The translations under genes and the position numbers were made by a program. DNA of 64,000 nucleotides from Oscillospiraceae bacterium (GTDB lineage: Bacteria > Bacillota > Clostridia > Oscillospirales > Ruminococcaceae): positions 1-64,000 of the forward strand of contig JAFXIC010000057.1 in assembly GCA_017533485.1 (NCBI GenBank), given 5' to 3'. How positions within the stretch are numbered: the first letter of the stretch is position 1; each line of letters opens with the position of its first letter. Under the pieces are notes generated by a model, which had not been told where the DNA came from, did no database searches, and saw nothing but the letters and a program-made list of their open reading frames with translations. Below are positions 18,060-27,603 of this stretch, one piece after another.

Positions 18060-19562
18060 TTAGTCCTTTCCATAAGGGACAAATTGACTCTCATCGAATG
18101 GGGTTACATCACGATATTTGTAATAGGCTTCCGGCCAGAGAATGTTATCATTCAGATAGCCGTTCTGAGTTCCTTCGAGAGGATCCTCACCGGGACGCAG
18201 CATACGAGCCATAACGATCAACTTACCGTTGGGGATCATACTTGAGCAAGTGTAAAGCGTCAGGAGCTGATCGCCGTAGGTGACATCTACGTTATTGTTC
18301 ACAATATTGCGTCGTTTTGCGTTATTGACATAGGAGTAAAAGCTGTCCTCGTCCTCAAAATCGAACGTATTCCAACAGTCAAACGCGTATTCCGAATCGG
18401 TATCTTCGCCGTCTACAAGGAATATAGCAAAAATCTTGTAGTTATAGGTTTTATAGAGTGAGTGGAGAACGATATTGGGGTGTTGGCTGTAATAGGAATC
18501 CTTTTCGGGGTCACTGAAGACATTACGCTGATAATACTTGAGGGTACCAAACATGGATTCGTCTTTCATGTTATGGCCATAGATGAGGAGATTATCGGAG
18601 TTTTCGATTGAAAGTCTGTGAACGACTACTTCATCGAAGTGACAGCGATAGTCCATAAAGATGCAGCCGGGTTTACTTTCCGTCTGGTCAAAAGCGCGGT
18701 GCAGATAATAATTATTGGTATTGACATTAATATCCGCAGATTTTTTCTGTACAACAGGGTAATTGACCTTTGTATCGGGAATTGTGATATAGCCGACGAG
18801 GTCAGGGTTTAGGGCGAGCAGCTTATTTGCAATGTCGTTATACTCATAATATTCCTGCGAGAGCCCTGATGGTTTGCGGGGTTCTTCGGTCACAGTGGTG
18901 CTGATAAACTCATTGACTTCATGCTGGATCTCGTTATACTTTTGTTCGGCAGTATACAGGTCGATAAAGCGATGAAGCAGCAAGTAGAAGCATACCACAA
19001 AAACGGTCAGTGACAGCAGTAAGACAAGCTTACGCAGAACCTCCAGCGGTTTATCGCCTTTATAGGGGAAAATATTACTCCATGCAGCGACAAACGGGTT
19101 CATTTTTTTCTTCTTCTTTTTTTTCGGGGAAGAAGGATTCGATGACTTCTTCTTTTTCCGCGGCGCATCGTCTGAGATCCGCGAAGTATCCGCTGGATTC
19201 ATCGGAGTTGCGTTGGAATCATCGGAAGCATCCGGCTGTTCGGAGGGGGAGGGATGGGAACCATCTTCCGTATCCGGAACCGCCATAAGTTCACCGATAT
19301 TCCTGCTCATAGAATTTTGACAATCCGAGCTTTGTTCTGAGATTGGCGTTTGGGGATCTGCTGCATCGTCGCAGATATTCGGCTCAGAATCTGACTGTAC
19401 GCCGGAGTTTCCGAGAGAACGTCTGGATTTTGCGGCATCAAACCGCGCGGCAAAATCGGAATTACTTGCAAAGGAAAGTGAGTTGGAATTGGGTGAGACT
19501 GCCTCGACCTTTGGAGCATCGGGACAGCTTGGCTCTTGGGTATTGTGCAAATGGTCTTGCAT
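18060..19562 (-). CDS. srtB: Class B sortase with long cytoplasmic N-terminus
   Basis: A membrane transpeptidase that anchors surface proteins or pilins to peptidoglycan. The catalytic triad is visible: H330 in LIYGHNM, C439 in LLTLYTCSS, and R453 in IVMARML, with the class B pattern of an extra helix-rich insertion between His and Cys (about 340-430). One membrane segment spans about residues 176-197. The first 150 residues are acidic, Ser/Pro-rich and end in a poly-lysine block before the membrane segment, so they should face the cytoplasm. I place the start at ATG 19562 because a GGAGGCG site precedes it; in-frame starts up to 19631 would add up to 23 residues. No obvious sortase substrate is encoded in the window. 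It lies 117 bases downstream of the CinA-like gene, on the same strand, and may be co-transcribed. Confidence 0.88.
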   Translation of the reverse strand: MQDHLHNTQEPSCPDAPKVEAVSPNSNSLSFASNSDFAARFDAAKSRRSLGNSGVQSDSEPNICDDAADPQTPISEQSSDCQNSMSRNIGELMAVPDTEDGSHPSPSEQPDASDDSNATPMNPADTSRISDDAPRKKKKSSNPSSPKKKKKKKMNPFVAAWSNIFPYKGDKPLEVLRKLVLLLSLTVFVVCFYLLLHRFIDLYTAEQKYNEIQHEVNEFISTTVTEEPRKPSGLSQEYYEYNDIANKLLALNPDLVGYITIPDTKVNYPVVQKKSADINVNTNNYYLHRAFDQTESKPGCIFMDYRCHFDEVVVHRLSIENSDNLLIYGHNMKDESMFGTLKYYQRNVFSDPEKDSYYSQHPNIVLHSLYKTYNYKIFAIFLVDGEDTDSEYAFDCWNTFDFEDEDSFYSYVNNAKRRNIVNNNVDVTYGDQLLTLYTCSSMIPNGKLIVMARMLRPGEDPLEGTQNGYLNDNILWPEAYYKYRDVTPFDESQFVPYGKD

Positions 19563-19679
19563 AAAGAACGCCTCCATCTTTTGCAGCCGAGGGAGCACCG
19601 GACTTTCCGGAACGAAAGCCGCAGTCCACACAACGGACCTGCACAGGTACTGTCGCTTTGGGAAGCAGAAGTGTCTGCA

Positions 19680-20228
19680 TCAAGCGAGCAGAATTTGTTT
19701 CGCGATTTGAAACACGCAATTCGCGGTCATATGCCGAATGCCGTTTCTGTCCAGCTCCGGAAGTTCCCAGAGTCGAAGCAGAGTTGCGGCGACCTGATTG
19801 CCGGATGCGAACCCAGCATAAACGGTTCCGACAGGGATGTCGGGGGAACCGCCGCCCGGACCGGCGAGTCCGGTGACTGAGATACAGAGATCCGCGTGAG
19901 AAAGGGAAGTAAGCCCCTTTGCCATCTCGACAGCGGTTTCCCTGCTGACAGCACCATAGTCGCGGAGCGTTTTTAAAGAAACGCTGAGCTGCTGATGTTT
20001 CATTGCATCGGAATAGGTACAAACTCCAAGGGCAAAAACCTGAGATGCTCCTGCCACAGATGTGATACGTTCGGACAGAAGCCCACCGGTCAAACTTTCA
20101 CAAGTTGAAATAGTACGCCCCTGTTCCAGTAATAATTTTACTACATCAGACACGCTTTTGTCAAGGGATTCCTGCATAACTTTGGAATTTTTACCATACT
20201 CAGGCAATACAATGCATGGAATATTCAT
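19680..20228 (-). CDS. pncC: CinA C-terminal-type nicotinamide-nucleotide amidohydrolase
   Basis: A 182-residue protein that is only the CinA C-terminal (PncC) domain. The family deamidates nicotinamide mononucleotide to nicotinate mononucleotide in NAD salvage. Diagnostic strings are TISTCESLTGGLLSERITSVAGAS, the YSDAMKHQQLSV segment, and VSRETAVEMAKG followed by ISVTGLAGPGGGSPDIPVGTVYAGFA. There is an extra N-terminal stretch of about 25 residues before the usual domain start. The ATG at 20228 follows a GGAGGAG site. A plausible promoter (TTGTTG-N16-TATGAT) lies at 20280-20307. Confidence 0.88.
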   Translation of the reverse strand: MNIPCIVLPEYGKNSKVMQESLDKSVSDVVKLLLEQGRTISTCESLTGGLLSERITSVAGASQVFALGVCTYSDAMKHQQLSVSLKTLRDYGAVSRETAVEMAKGLTSLSHADLCISVTGLAGPGGGSPDIPVGTVYAGFASGNQVAATLLRLWELPELDRNGIRHMTANCVFQIAKQILLA

Positions 20229-20279
20229 AACTCCTCCAAAAAGAAACCGTCAAGTATAGATGGAATATGAAATATATAA

Positions 20280-20307
20280 ATCATATAACGCCGAAAATCG
20301 ACAACAA
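20280..20307 (-). promoter_or_regulatory. Candidate promoter of the pncC gene
   Basis: Minus strand TTGTTG (20307-20302), a 16-bp spacer, TATGAT (20285-20280), about 50 bases before the start codon. It lies in the 160-base gap after thiI, and no terminator is seen there, so read-through from nifS-thiI is also possible. Confidence 0.4.
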
Positions 20308-20388
20308 ATCGCAAATGCGAGAGGATGATTCGAATGGAATGTGGTGTTGTTTCGAAAAGAAAACTGTACAATTTCGACAAGAATCGAC

Positions 20389-21609
20389 TCAGATGAGGAT
20401 ACCGCCGCCGTTTTCCGTGACATGGAGCGCAAAGATTTTCTTTGTGGTACCGGCGACTGCCTGTGCGACCATATCATCCCAGTTGACAGCAGCCTGTGCC
20501 GCTTCAATTTCGTCGAGCTTCGGACGAAGCTTTGGGTGGCGGGGGGTAAAGACCGTGCAGCAGTCCTCGTAGGGGAGAATGGAAGTTTCGAAGGTGTCGA
20601 TCTTTCTGGAGATATCGGTAATTTCGGTTTTATCGAGGCCGATGAGCGGGCGGAGAACAGGAATTTTCGCGACTGCATCGGTACAGGTGAGCGCATGGAG
20701 TGTCTGGCTTGCGACCTGACCGAGGCTTTCGCCGGTGATGAGTGCGCCGCAGTCGTCAATTTTTGCGATCTGCTGTGCAATTTCCATCATCAGACGGCGC
20801 ATCAGGATTGTGAAATATTCTTCGGGACATTCGCGCCGCAGAACCTCCTGAATCTCGGTAAACGGCACACAGTAGAATGCCATACTTCCGCACCACGGGG
20901 TTAATTTTTCACAGAGTGCTTCGACCTTGAGGCGTGCACGCTCGGAGGTATAGGGCGGTGCTGCGAAATGGACGGCAGAAATTCTGAGTCCGCGCTTTGC
21001 CATCATCCAGCCTGCAACCGGGGAGTCGATGCCGCCCGAGAGGAGGAGCATGGCATTTCCGGCAGTTCCGACCGGCAGTCCGCCGGCACCGCGTTCTTTT
21101 GCGGCGTGAATATAGGCGTTCGTATCACGGATTTCGACTGTTACAATGACATCCGGTTCCGTGACATTGACCTTGAGATGGTGGAAATGGGAGAGGAGAA
21201 CACCGCCCAGCTCTGCACAGATCTGGGGCGATTTCATCGGAAACGCCTTGTCTGCACGCTTTGCTTCGACCTTAAAGGTTTTGGCATTGGAAAGGACATC
21301 CTGTAAATAGGGGATGGCGCGCGCTGCGATATCGGAAAAATCCTTTTCACAGGCGAGTGCACGACTGAGTGCTGCGATACCGAAAATCTTTTTGAGGCGC
21401 GGAAGCGCAGCGTCCAGCAGTGCAGAGCATTCCGCATCGGTATCTGCTTCGGGGGTAATATAAATCGTAGACTGTGCCTTGGCATAGGAGAACGCGCCGA
21501 CATTTTTCAGTCTGCGGCGGATATTTCGGAGCAGTACATCTTCGAATGTATTGCGGTTGAGTCCCTTGAGCGCAAGCTCACCATATTTAATCAGAATAAT
21601 TTCGCGCAT
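20389..21609 (-). CDS. thiI: tRNA 4-thiouridine synthetase ThiI (no rhodanese domain)
   Basis: Adenylates and thiolates U8 of tRNA, and can supply sulfur for thiamin thiazole. The 406-residue protein has an N-terminal ferredoxin-like plus THUMP region (about 1-165) and a PP-loop ATPase domain with SGGIDSPVAGW at 191-201. The C-terminal rhodanese extension of the E. coli enzyme is absent, as in Bacillus, where sulfur comes directly from a dedicated cysteine desulfurase. That desulfurase gene lies immediately upstream (38-base gap), matching the NifZ-ThiI pair of Firmicutes. Confidence 0.95.
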   Translation of the reverse strand: MREIILIKYGELALKGLNRNTFEDVLLRNIRRRLKNVGAFSYAKAQSTIYITPEADTDAECSALLDAALPRLKKIFGIAALSRALACEKDFSDIAARAIPYLQDVLSNAKTFKVEAKRADKAFPMKSPQICAELGGVLLSHFHHLKVNVTEPDVIVTVEIRDTNAYIHAAKERGAGGLPVGTAGNAMLLLSGGIDSPVAGWMMAKRGLRISAVHFAAPPYTSERARLKVEALCEKLTPWCGSMAFYCVPFTEIQEVLRRECPEEYFTILMRRLMMEIAQQIAKIDDCGALITGESLGQVASQTLHALTCTDAVAKIPVLRPLIGLDKTEITDISRKIDTFETSILPYEDCCTVFTPRHPKLRPKLDEIEAAQAAVNWDDMVAQAVAGTTKKIFALHVTENGGGILI

Positions 21610-21647
21610 AACAAATCCTCTTTCTATTATATATAGTATCGTCAGCC

Positions 21648-22784
21648 TTATCGTTTATGAATCAGCGTTTTCTGAGCGATCGCGATCGCTTCGGTCAGCA
21701 TCCTGATATCGTCGGATGTATTTTCCGCAGAAAAGCTGACACGGATCGTGGAGTCGGCGAGTGCATCAGGGACGCCGAATTGTCGGAGAACACCGCTTTG
21801 CTTTCCCTTGGAGCAGGCAGAGCCGCTGGAGACATAAATCTCTCGTTCCGCCAGAAAATGGAGCAGTGTTTCCGAACGAAGCCCCTGTACGGAGAAACTC
21901 AGAATAAACGGTGAGCCATGTTCCGGCGAGTGGATCCGGATGCCGTCGAGCAGTAGGAGCTGCGCGATACATTCGGTACGAAGTGACTGCGCGTGATGAC
22001 GGCGCGGTTCGAGTGTTTTCCGCATTGCTTCAGCTGCTGCGCCGAATCCGGCAATCAGCGGAACGGATTCTGTACCGGGACGAAATCCTTTTTCCTGTTC
22101 GCCGCCGTAGAGAAGCGGCTGGAGCTTCACGCCTTTCTGATACCGGAGTGCACCGATTCCCTTTGCGGCATGAATCTTATGCCCGCTGACGGTGAGGAGG
22201 TCAGCCTGTAAATCTGAAGCGGAAAATGGGATTTTGAGAAAGCCCTGTACCGCGTCACAGTGTGTGATGAGCTTTGGATTTTTCTTTTTTGCAGCCGTCA
22301 ATGCAGCTTTTACCGGAAGAATATGACCGGTTTCGTTGTTCACAAGCATCATGCTTGCGAGACAGGTATTCTCGTTGACAGCTGCGGCAAATTTTTCCGC
22401 GAATTCTGCATCGGATGCTTCGGGGGCAATCCGTATGACTTCGAAGCCCTGTGCTTCGAGGGTATCGAACGCGGAACGCACAGACGCGTGTTCAACGGTT
22501 GTGGTGACGACTCTGCGCGCACGCTTTCCATAGCGGGCGGCGGTACCGAAAATCGCCATATTATTGCTTTCGGTCGCACCGGAGGTGAATAGGATCGTAC
22601 CGGCATCGACGGAGAGTGCGGCAGCGATTCTGGCACGCGCCGCGTCCACCATAAGCTGTGCCTGTAAGCCCATGCTATGGAGGGAGGAGGGATTTCCGTA
22701 ATTGGATTGGAGTGCGGAAAGGATTGCTTCCGTACATTCCGGAGATGGTTTGGTGGTTGCTGCATTGTCAAGATAGGCTGACAT
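21648..22784 (-). CDS. nifS: Cysteine desulfurase (NifS/IscS family) paired with ThiI
   Basis: A PLP enzyme that removes sulfur from cysteine to form a protein persulfide. The 378-residue protein shows the PLP lysine K203 in SGHKIHA, VNNETGHILPV, HCDAVQGF, and the catalytic Cys C324 in SSGSACSKG. Because it is followed by thiI in the same transcript, the likely role is sulfur donation for tRNA thiolation rather than general Fe-S assembly (inference). It has a clear promoter at 22821-22849. Confidence 0.93.
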   Translation of the reverse strand: MSAYLDNAATTKPSPECTEAILSALQSNYGNPSSLHSMGLQAQLMVDAARARIAAALSVDAGTILFTSGATESNNMAIFGTAARYGKRARRVVTTTVEHASVRSAFDTLEAQGFEVIRIAPEASDAEFAEKFAAAVNENTCLASMMLVNNETGHILPVKAALTAAKKKNPKLITHCDAVQGFLKIPFSASDLQADLLTVSGHKIHAAKGIGALRYQKGVKLQPLLYGGEQEKGFRPGTESVPLIAGFGAAAEAMRKTLEPRRHHAQSLRTECIAQLLLLDGIRIHSPEHGSPFILSFSVQGLRSETLLHFLAEREIYVSSGSACSKGKQSGVLRQFGVPDALADSTIRVSFSAENTSDDIRMLTEAIAIAQKTLIHKR

Positions 22785-22820
22785 ATTCGCAGCTCCTTTC
22801 TAAAAATATCAATCTCTTCT

Positions 22821-22849
22821 ATTATAGCATACTTTTTCCAAAAATGCAA
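22821..22849 (-). promoter_or_regulatory. Sigma-A promoter of nifS-thiI
   Basis: Minus strand TTGCAT (22849-22844), a 17-bp spacer, TATAAT (22826-22821), about 40 bases upstream of nifS. Confidence 0.78.
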
Positions 22850-22887
22850 AGATTTTTTAAGGCAATGCCGCACAGAGCGGTAAAACA

Positions 22888-22924
22888 GCAAAACCTCCGG
22901 ATATCATGCAGACATCCGGAGGTG
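22888..22924 (-). terminator. Terminator of the tandem GH43 gene
   Basis: A stem with perfect 9-bp ends (CCTCCGGAT/ATCCGGAGG) followed on the minus strand by TTTTGCTGTTTT, about 20 bases after the stop codon. Confidence 0.8.
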
Positions 22925-22942
22925 TATTGGGTTATATTGCGT

Positions 22943-25884
22943 TTAATAAATTGTGACGGTGACGGTGACGGTACGGAAGCGGTCAGTCACCGGATGCTGT
23001 CCTGTCATGGTAAGAACAGGCGTACCGTCTGTGGAGAACGCGACCGGAAGGAGTCTTGTATGGCGACAGGGATCGTAGAGCGGATCTGCACTATACGAAC
23101 CGCATTGCTGATTGGAATGTGCGGCAGGTCTTGCGTGATAGACCAGCAGCAGACAGCCGTTTTCATCGGTAATAAAGCTGTTATGACCGGGGCCTGCTTC
23201 TCCGACCAGTTTTGCGGTCTGGAGTACGGGGTGGGAAAGCTTTTTCCAGTTCCGGATATCCATAAGATCGGTGTCGGCATCCGCTTCCATACGGCCAATA
23301 CAGTATTCCGATCCGGTACCGGATGCGGAGAAGAAGAGGTAGACTTTTCCGTTTGTCTGTAAAATACTCGCACCCTCATTGACGCGGTTGTTGACCATTT
23401 CCCAGTCATATTCGGGCTTGGTAAGGAGGATGGGCATAGAGGTGAGCTTCCAGGGTTCATTCGGGTTGATCTCCGCCATAAACAGAGAGGAGTCGCCTTT
23501 GATTTCCGCCCAGATGACATAGTGTTTGCCGTTACAGGAGAAATAGGTCATGTCCAACGAAAAGCTTCGGAAGGATTCGGAATCGCCTGCCATCGCCTGC
23601 ATCTGACCGACTTCTGTCCATGTTCCGGTGTAGGGGTCGCCGCTGCATCGCAGCACATAGGGACGGATGGCCCAGATATCGCTGCTGCTGCCGGCGGCAA
23701 AATAGATATACCATGCATCGCCGATGTAGTGCATTTCGGGGGCCCAGATATGTTTTGCCATGATACCGGAGGAATGCGCGGTCCAGATTGTCTTTTCCTC
23801 GGCGGAAGCCAGTCCGGCAACAGTTGTGCTTCTGCGGAGGATAATACGGTCATATCCGCGGTTGACATTGCCATAAGCAGGGTATGAGGCAGTGAAATAG
23901 TAATAATCGCTGTGCGGATCTTTCACCATATAGGGATCGGCACGTTCTTCAATGAACGGATTGGGATATTCGGTGGTATGGATTGTGCCTTCGACGGTAT
24001 AGGTACCGGGTGCGGCAGAAGAAAGAGCTGCGGCTTGGGAAGCATTCCATGTGACAGGGAGTGATACTTCGTTGCCATCGCTGTATTTGGCAAAGACAGC
24101 GTCGGGCAGGCTGGGATCGTCGCCGCGTTTCATGCTGGCAGAAACCGGTGGTATATCATAGGGGTAGGGGCTGACGGCAGAAGACGGATATGCCGCGGAG
24201 AGTGCACGGTATTGTGCGGCAGTAATCGGGATGACATAGCCGTGGCGCGGTGTAAAGTCGAAGCTGTATGCATTTCGGCTGACGGTGGTAAAATTTTTGA
24301 AATCCGTGGTTTCCTGCATCACATAATAACCGTCACCATAAGCGTCAGACATCATGACCCATCGGTTTGTGCCGATAATCTGATAGATATTGGGGCCTTC
24401 GACACCAAGACTGCCTTCCGAAACCTGTTTGATTTCGGAATAGGGGCCGTTGGCATGATCAGCGATTGCGAGGTAGATGCGTTTATTGGTCTCGTTCTTG
24501 TAGTACATATAGTATTGGCCGTTCTGGAAAATGATATCGCTGTCGATGGCATCATTTCCGTTTGCGGGCGCAAAGAGGAGTGCGGGATCGGTGTCGAGGG
24601 TTTTGAGGTCTTTGCTGTATGCATAGTACATAATCGTGCGGTCATCCCGTCCGGGGACGCGGGCAGCGAAGTAGATCATATAGGATTCTTTTTCCGGATC
24701 ATAGATCGCCTGCGGCGCCCAGGCGCGGTCAGCACCCTGCATCAGGGGATATTCATTGGCAATTTTGATCTGGGTTTCATCGAACCAGTGGACGAGGTCG
24801 GTCGATTTTGCAGAAAGGATATGGCGGTTGCTGCTCCAGCCGAGCGAGGATTTCATATCGGTTGCGAGGAGATGATAGAGTCCGTCCTCGCCCTTGAAGA
24901 TATATGGGTCGCGCAGACATTCTGTGCCGACGCCGGATTTCCAGACGGAGCGGCCGCCGTTGAGTGCAGTAAAGTGGTAGCCGTCGAGGCTGACCGCATA
25001 GGAAAGCTGTTCCTGTTCGGGGCTGTTTCCGAGGAAATAGGCGAAAAGGTAGGCGGAGTATTCGGGGTTATAGGGAATCTCACATTCGGGCTGGAACGAA
25101 GCGGGTATTTTTCCGCAGAGGATTTCTGTAAACAAAGCCGCGTCGGTATTGTCGCGTGCGCCGTCCGCATTGATGTCGGCGATCGCGGTGATGACAGGAT
25201 CGGAGCTTTGGATAATGGCACGCTTTAAGATTGTGAGGTCTGCCGCAGTCAGATTTCCGTCCTGATTGAGGTCGCCGCGGAGGTAGGTATAGGTATTTTC
25301 ATAGGGACGGATATAGAATTTCTGACCTTCGCCGCCCCAGTAATTCCATTGGTCGATGATGGCATTGTCCTCATAGCTGATATCATAGACATCGAGGGTA
25401 GTATTTTGTGCGAGCGAGCATTCCGCAGTGATGGTATAGGCGTCATCAGCCTGTGCAAGGCGGAATCGCTGTGCAGAGGAGCCGGTATCGGGTTCGAGGC
25501 GGATGGCATTTCCATTTTCGCCGTTTCCGTTTTCGACTGTCCAGACATAAGTCGGATCGCTTGCGAGACTGAATTTACAGAACCCGTCGCCTGCGTCCTG
25601 AATCAGCCATTGCTGGTTGTCGGAGTGGGTGTCGGAATACTGGATGAGTGCACCGTTTGAATTGACCGTAATATATTTCCGCTGAGGCGCACCATCACAG
25701 AATAAACCGTGTCACAGGGTATTTCATCGAAATTACAGGCAGTTGTTTGTCTGACCGGACTGGGCGCGGAAAGAGACTCCATTGCCTGAGCGGGTTTTGT
25801 GCGGAATCCGGTCTCGCCGACAAACGCGGAAAGTACCAGAAATGCTGTCGTCAGACAGCGCAGGAGCATATGTTTTTTTCTCAT
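22943..25884 (-). CDS. Secreted tandem-GH43 enzyme with CBM13 and internal dockerin (frameshifted near 5' end)
   Basis: A two-catalytic-domain hemicellulase. Reading from ATG 25884 (GGGGA site upstream) gives a signal peptide (MRKKHMLLR... cleaved near AQA|ME) and the start of a ricin-type domain (CDTVYS), then the frame is lost. The second frame, open from a TGA at 25712-25714, continues the ricin/CBM13 domain (QQWLIQD, QWNYWGGEGQKF), then a dockerin (DLNQDGNLTAADL and DINADGARDNTDAAL, about 25280-25110). It then reads a first GH43 propeller (CLRDPYIF, DAIDSDII, VEGPNIY), an Ig-like domain (about 24150-23990), and a second GH43 propeller (RADPYMVKD, HIWAPEMHY, NEGASIL). The first frame has no useful continuation and the second has no start codon until TTG 25135 inside the dockerin. 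A one-base loss near 25690-25711 (mutation or assembly error) is the simplest explanation. The full product would be about 980 residues. It has its own promoter and terminator. Confidence 0.75.
25680..25714 (-). other. Frameshift site in the tandem GH43 gene
   Basis: The signal-peptide frame (CDTVYS) and the CBM13 frame (APQRKYITVNSNG) overlap here, and the change needed is a -1 shift. The sequence at the join is not a classic slippery heptamer, and no strong hairpin follows, so a programmed event is unlikely. Confidence 0.7.
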
Positions 25885-25932
25885 AATCAAATCCCCATTT
25901 TTCATTTATCTGCGTATCATAGATACAATATC

Positions 25933-25961
25933 AGAATACCATATTCCGTTTGCTTTGTCAA
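25933..25961 (-). promoter_or_regulatory. Sigma-A promoter of the tandem GH43 gene
   Basis: Minus strand TTGACA (25961-25956), a 17-bp spacer, TATTCT (25938-25933). It is about 49 bases before the ATG at 25884, which supports that upstream start. Confidence 0.72.
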
Positions 25962-26028
25962 TGATATATCGTGCCAAAGGAATGTGCAGAGGCGATATAA
26001 AAACCGTGTAGGAGAAGATAGAAAGTGC

Positions 26029-26057
26029 TTGCTTTTCGGGAGGAGATATGGTATAAT
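26029..26057 (+). promoter_or_regulatory. Sigma-A promoter of the GH25 gene
   Basis: TTGCTT (26029-26034), a 17-bp spacer, TATAAT (26052-26057), about 60 bases before the start codon. Confidence 0.7.
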
Positions 26058-26116
26058 GAAAATACTTCTGTCTCCGGATAGAATGAAATCGACAGGAAAG
26101 CGAGATTTACACGAAG

Positions 26117-27499
26117 ATGCAAGCCAAAAAAGTGATACTCGGCATCACAGTCGGTATGGTAATGGTTGGTGCGGTTGCCGGAACCGTATTATGGTTTCTG
26201 AAAACGAATGAACCGCTCCGCCAACACCTGCTGCAAAAGCTGAACGGAACAGAAAATGCGGAAATGACGCAAGTGCCTACCAAACAGCAAACAACAGCGC
26301 CGATCGAAACAACAACCCTGACAACAACCACCAGCGAGATGGTCTATACCGAATTACCAGCCGGTTTCCAGATGACGGTTGCGGAACGGACGCACGTTTA
26401 TCAGCGAATCAAGATGAAGGATAAAATCGCGCTGCCTTACGGAGAAGTCGTAACAGATGAATGGCTGGATACGAGCGAGCTTGGGCGCTATCAGGTTCCG
26501 ATTCGGATTTTATACGAAGATAAGCTGTATGAAACGCTGGTAGCGTATGAGGTTGTGGATGATACAAAGCCACTGATTCTGAATGATGGCAGTCAGGCGA
26601 TGCATAAAATCGGAACCGAGTTTGATATTAAGAAGTATATCGGATATGCGGACGATTACGATCCGAAACCACAGGTATCTTATGTCGGCGAGGTCAATCC
26701 GAATCAGGCAGGAAAATATCCGCTGTCGGTGACGGTAACAGATTCTTCGGGGAATGCGTCAAAGTTCTCGTTTGTGCTTCAGGTTGTCGAGGAGAAGCCG
26801 AAGTATACGCCGAGCGGTCCGACCATCGAGTTTCCGGCGTTCTGTCAGAAATATGCCGGTGAAAATCGGGTATATGGAATTGATGTATCGGCATGGCAGG
26901 AGGAGATTGATTTCGAAGCGGTAAAAGCTGCAGGCTGTTCGTTTGTAATCATGCGGATTGCCTCATGCTATGACGAGATCAGGGAAGATCAGTATTTTAC
27001 GCGTAATTTCGAAGCAGCAAAAGCTGCGGGGCTGAAAGTCGGAATCTATATTTATACGACAGCAAATACCGAGGCGGAATTGCTGGAACAGACGAACTGG
27101 ATCGGGGAGAAGCTCGGCGGTGCATCGCTTGATTTTCCGGTAGTCTTTGACTGGGAGGATTTCGGGACGTTCCAGGAATATGAGATGAGCATTCAGGATT
27201 TGAATGACCTGTTCGAGCTGTTTTCGGAGGAAATGGATCGGCTCGGCTATCAGGCGATGCTTTACAGCTCGAAGAATTTTCTTGTGAATTTCTGGCAGAA
27301 TCCGAATAACCGTCCCGTATGGCTTGCACATTATGTCGGAGAAACGAACTATACGGGCGAATATACGATGTGGCAGCAGACGGCACGCGGACGGATTTCC
27401 GGTATTACAGGCGATGTAGACTTTGATATCTGGTATCCGGACGGCATGAATGTTCCGGAAGAGACTGTTTCTTCGGAAGCATCAAACGGCAGTTCCTAA
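26117..27499 (+). CDS. Membrane-anchored GH25 muramidase (lysozyme family)
   Basis: A cell-wall hydrolase cutting the MurNAc-GlcNAc bond. The 460-residue protein has an N-terminal membrane segment (about 5-27, no clear cleavage site, so probably anchored), a Thr-rich linker (about 53-75), and a DUF5011/Ig-like region (about 85-225). The C-terminal GH25 domain (about 252-440) carries D256 in YGIDVSAWQ and the D345/E347 pair in VVFDWED. WLAHY and the MWQQT strand complete the family pattern. Location at the outer face of the membrane suggests a role in wall growth or separation. It is single-gene, with promoter and terminator. Confidence 0.9.
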   Translation: MQAKKVILGITVGMVMVGAVAGTVLWFLKTNEPLRQHLLQKLNGTENAEMTQVPTKQQTTAPIETTTLTTTTSEMVYTELPAGFQMTVAERTHVYQRIKMKDKIALPYGEVVTDEWLDTSELGRYQVPIRILYEDKLYETLVAYEVVDDTKPLILNDGSQAMHKIGTEFDIKKYIGYADDYDPKPQVSYVGEVNPNQAGKYPLSVTVTDSSGNASKFSFVLQVVEEKPKYTPSGPTIEFPAFCQKYAGENRVYGIDVSAWQEEIDFEAVKAAGCSFVIMRIASCYDEIREDQYFTRNFEAAKAAGLKVGIYIYTTANTEAELLEQTNWIGEKLGGASLDFPVVFDWEDFGTFQEYEMSIQDLNDLFELFSEEMDRLGYQAMLYSSKNFLVNFWQNPNNRPVWLAHYVGETNYTGEYTMWQQTARGRISGITGDVDFDIWYPDGMNVPEETVSSEASNGSS

Positions 27500-27513
27500 A
27501 AATGAATAGACAG

Positions 27514-27550
27514 AAAAATCCCACCCTACGCAGCACAGGGTGGGATTTTT
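27514..27550. terminator. Bidirectional terminator between GH25 and the xyl operon
   Basis: A perfect AAAAATCCCACCCT/AGGGTGGGATTTTT hairpin. The A tract and T tract make it usable for the plus-strand GH25 gene and the minus-strand permease. Confidence 0.88.
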
Positions 27551-27603
27551 CTGAACGGGGAAATGTTCAAATTCTGCAATCAAAGCGGAGTATAGAGAGG
27601 GGG

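Noticed and set aside
25690..25714. Programmed -1 frameshift as the cause of the GH43 frame break
   Set aside because: No canonical slippery heptamer or downstream pseudoknot is seen; mutation or sequence error is simpler.
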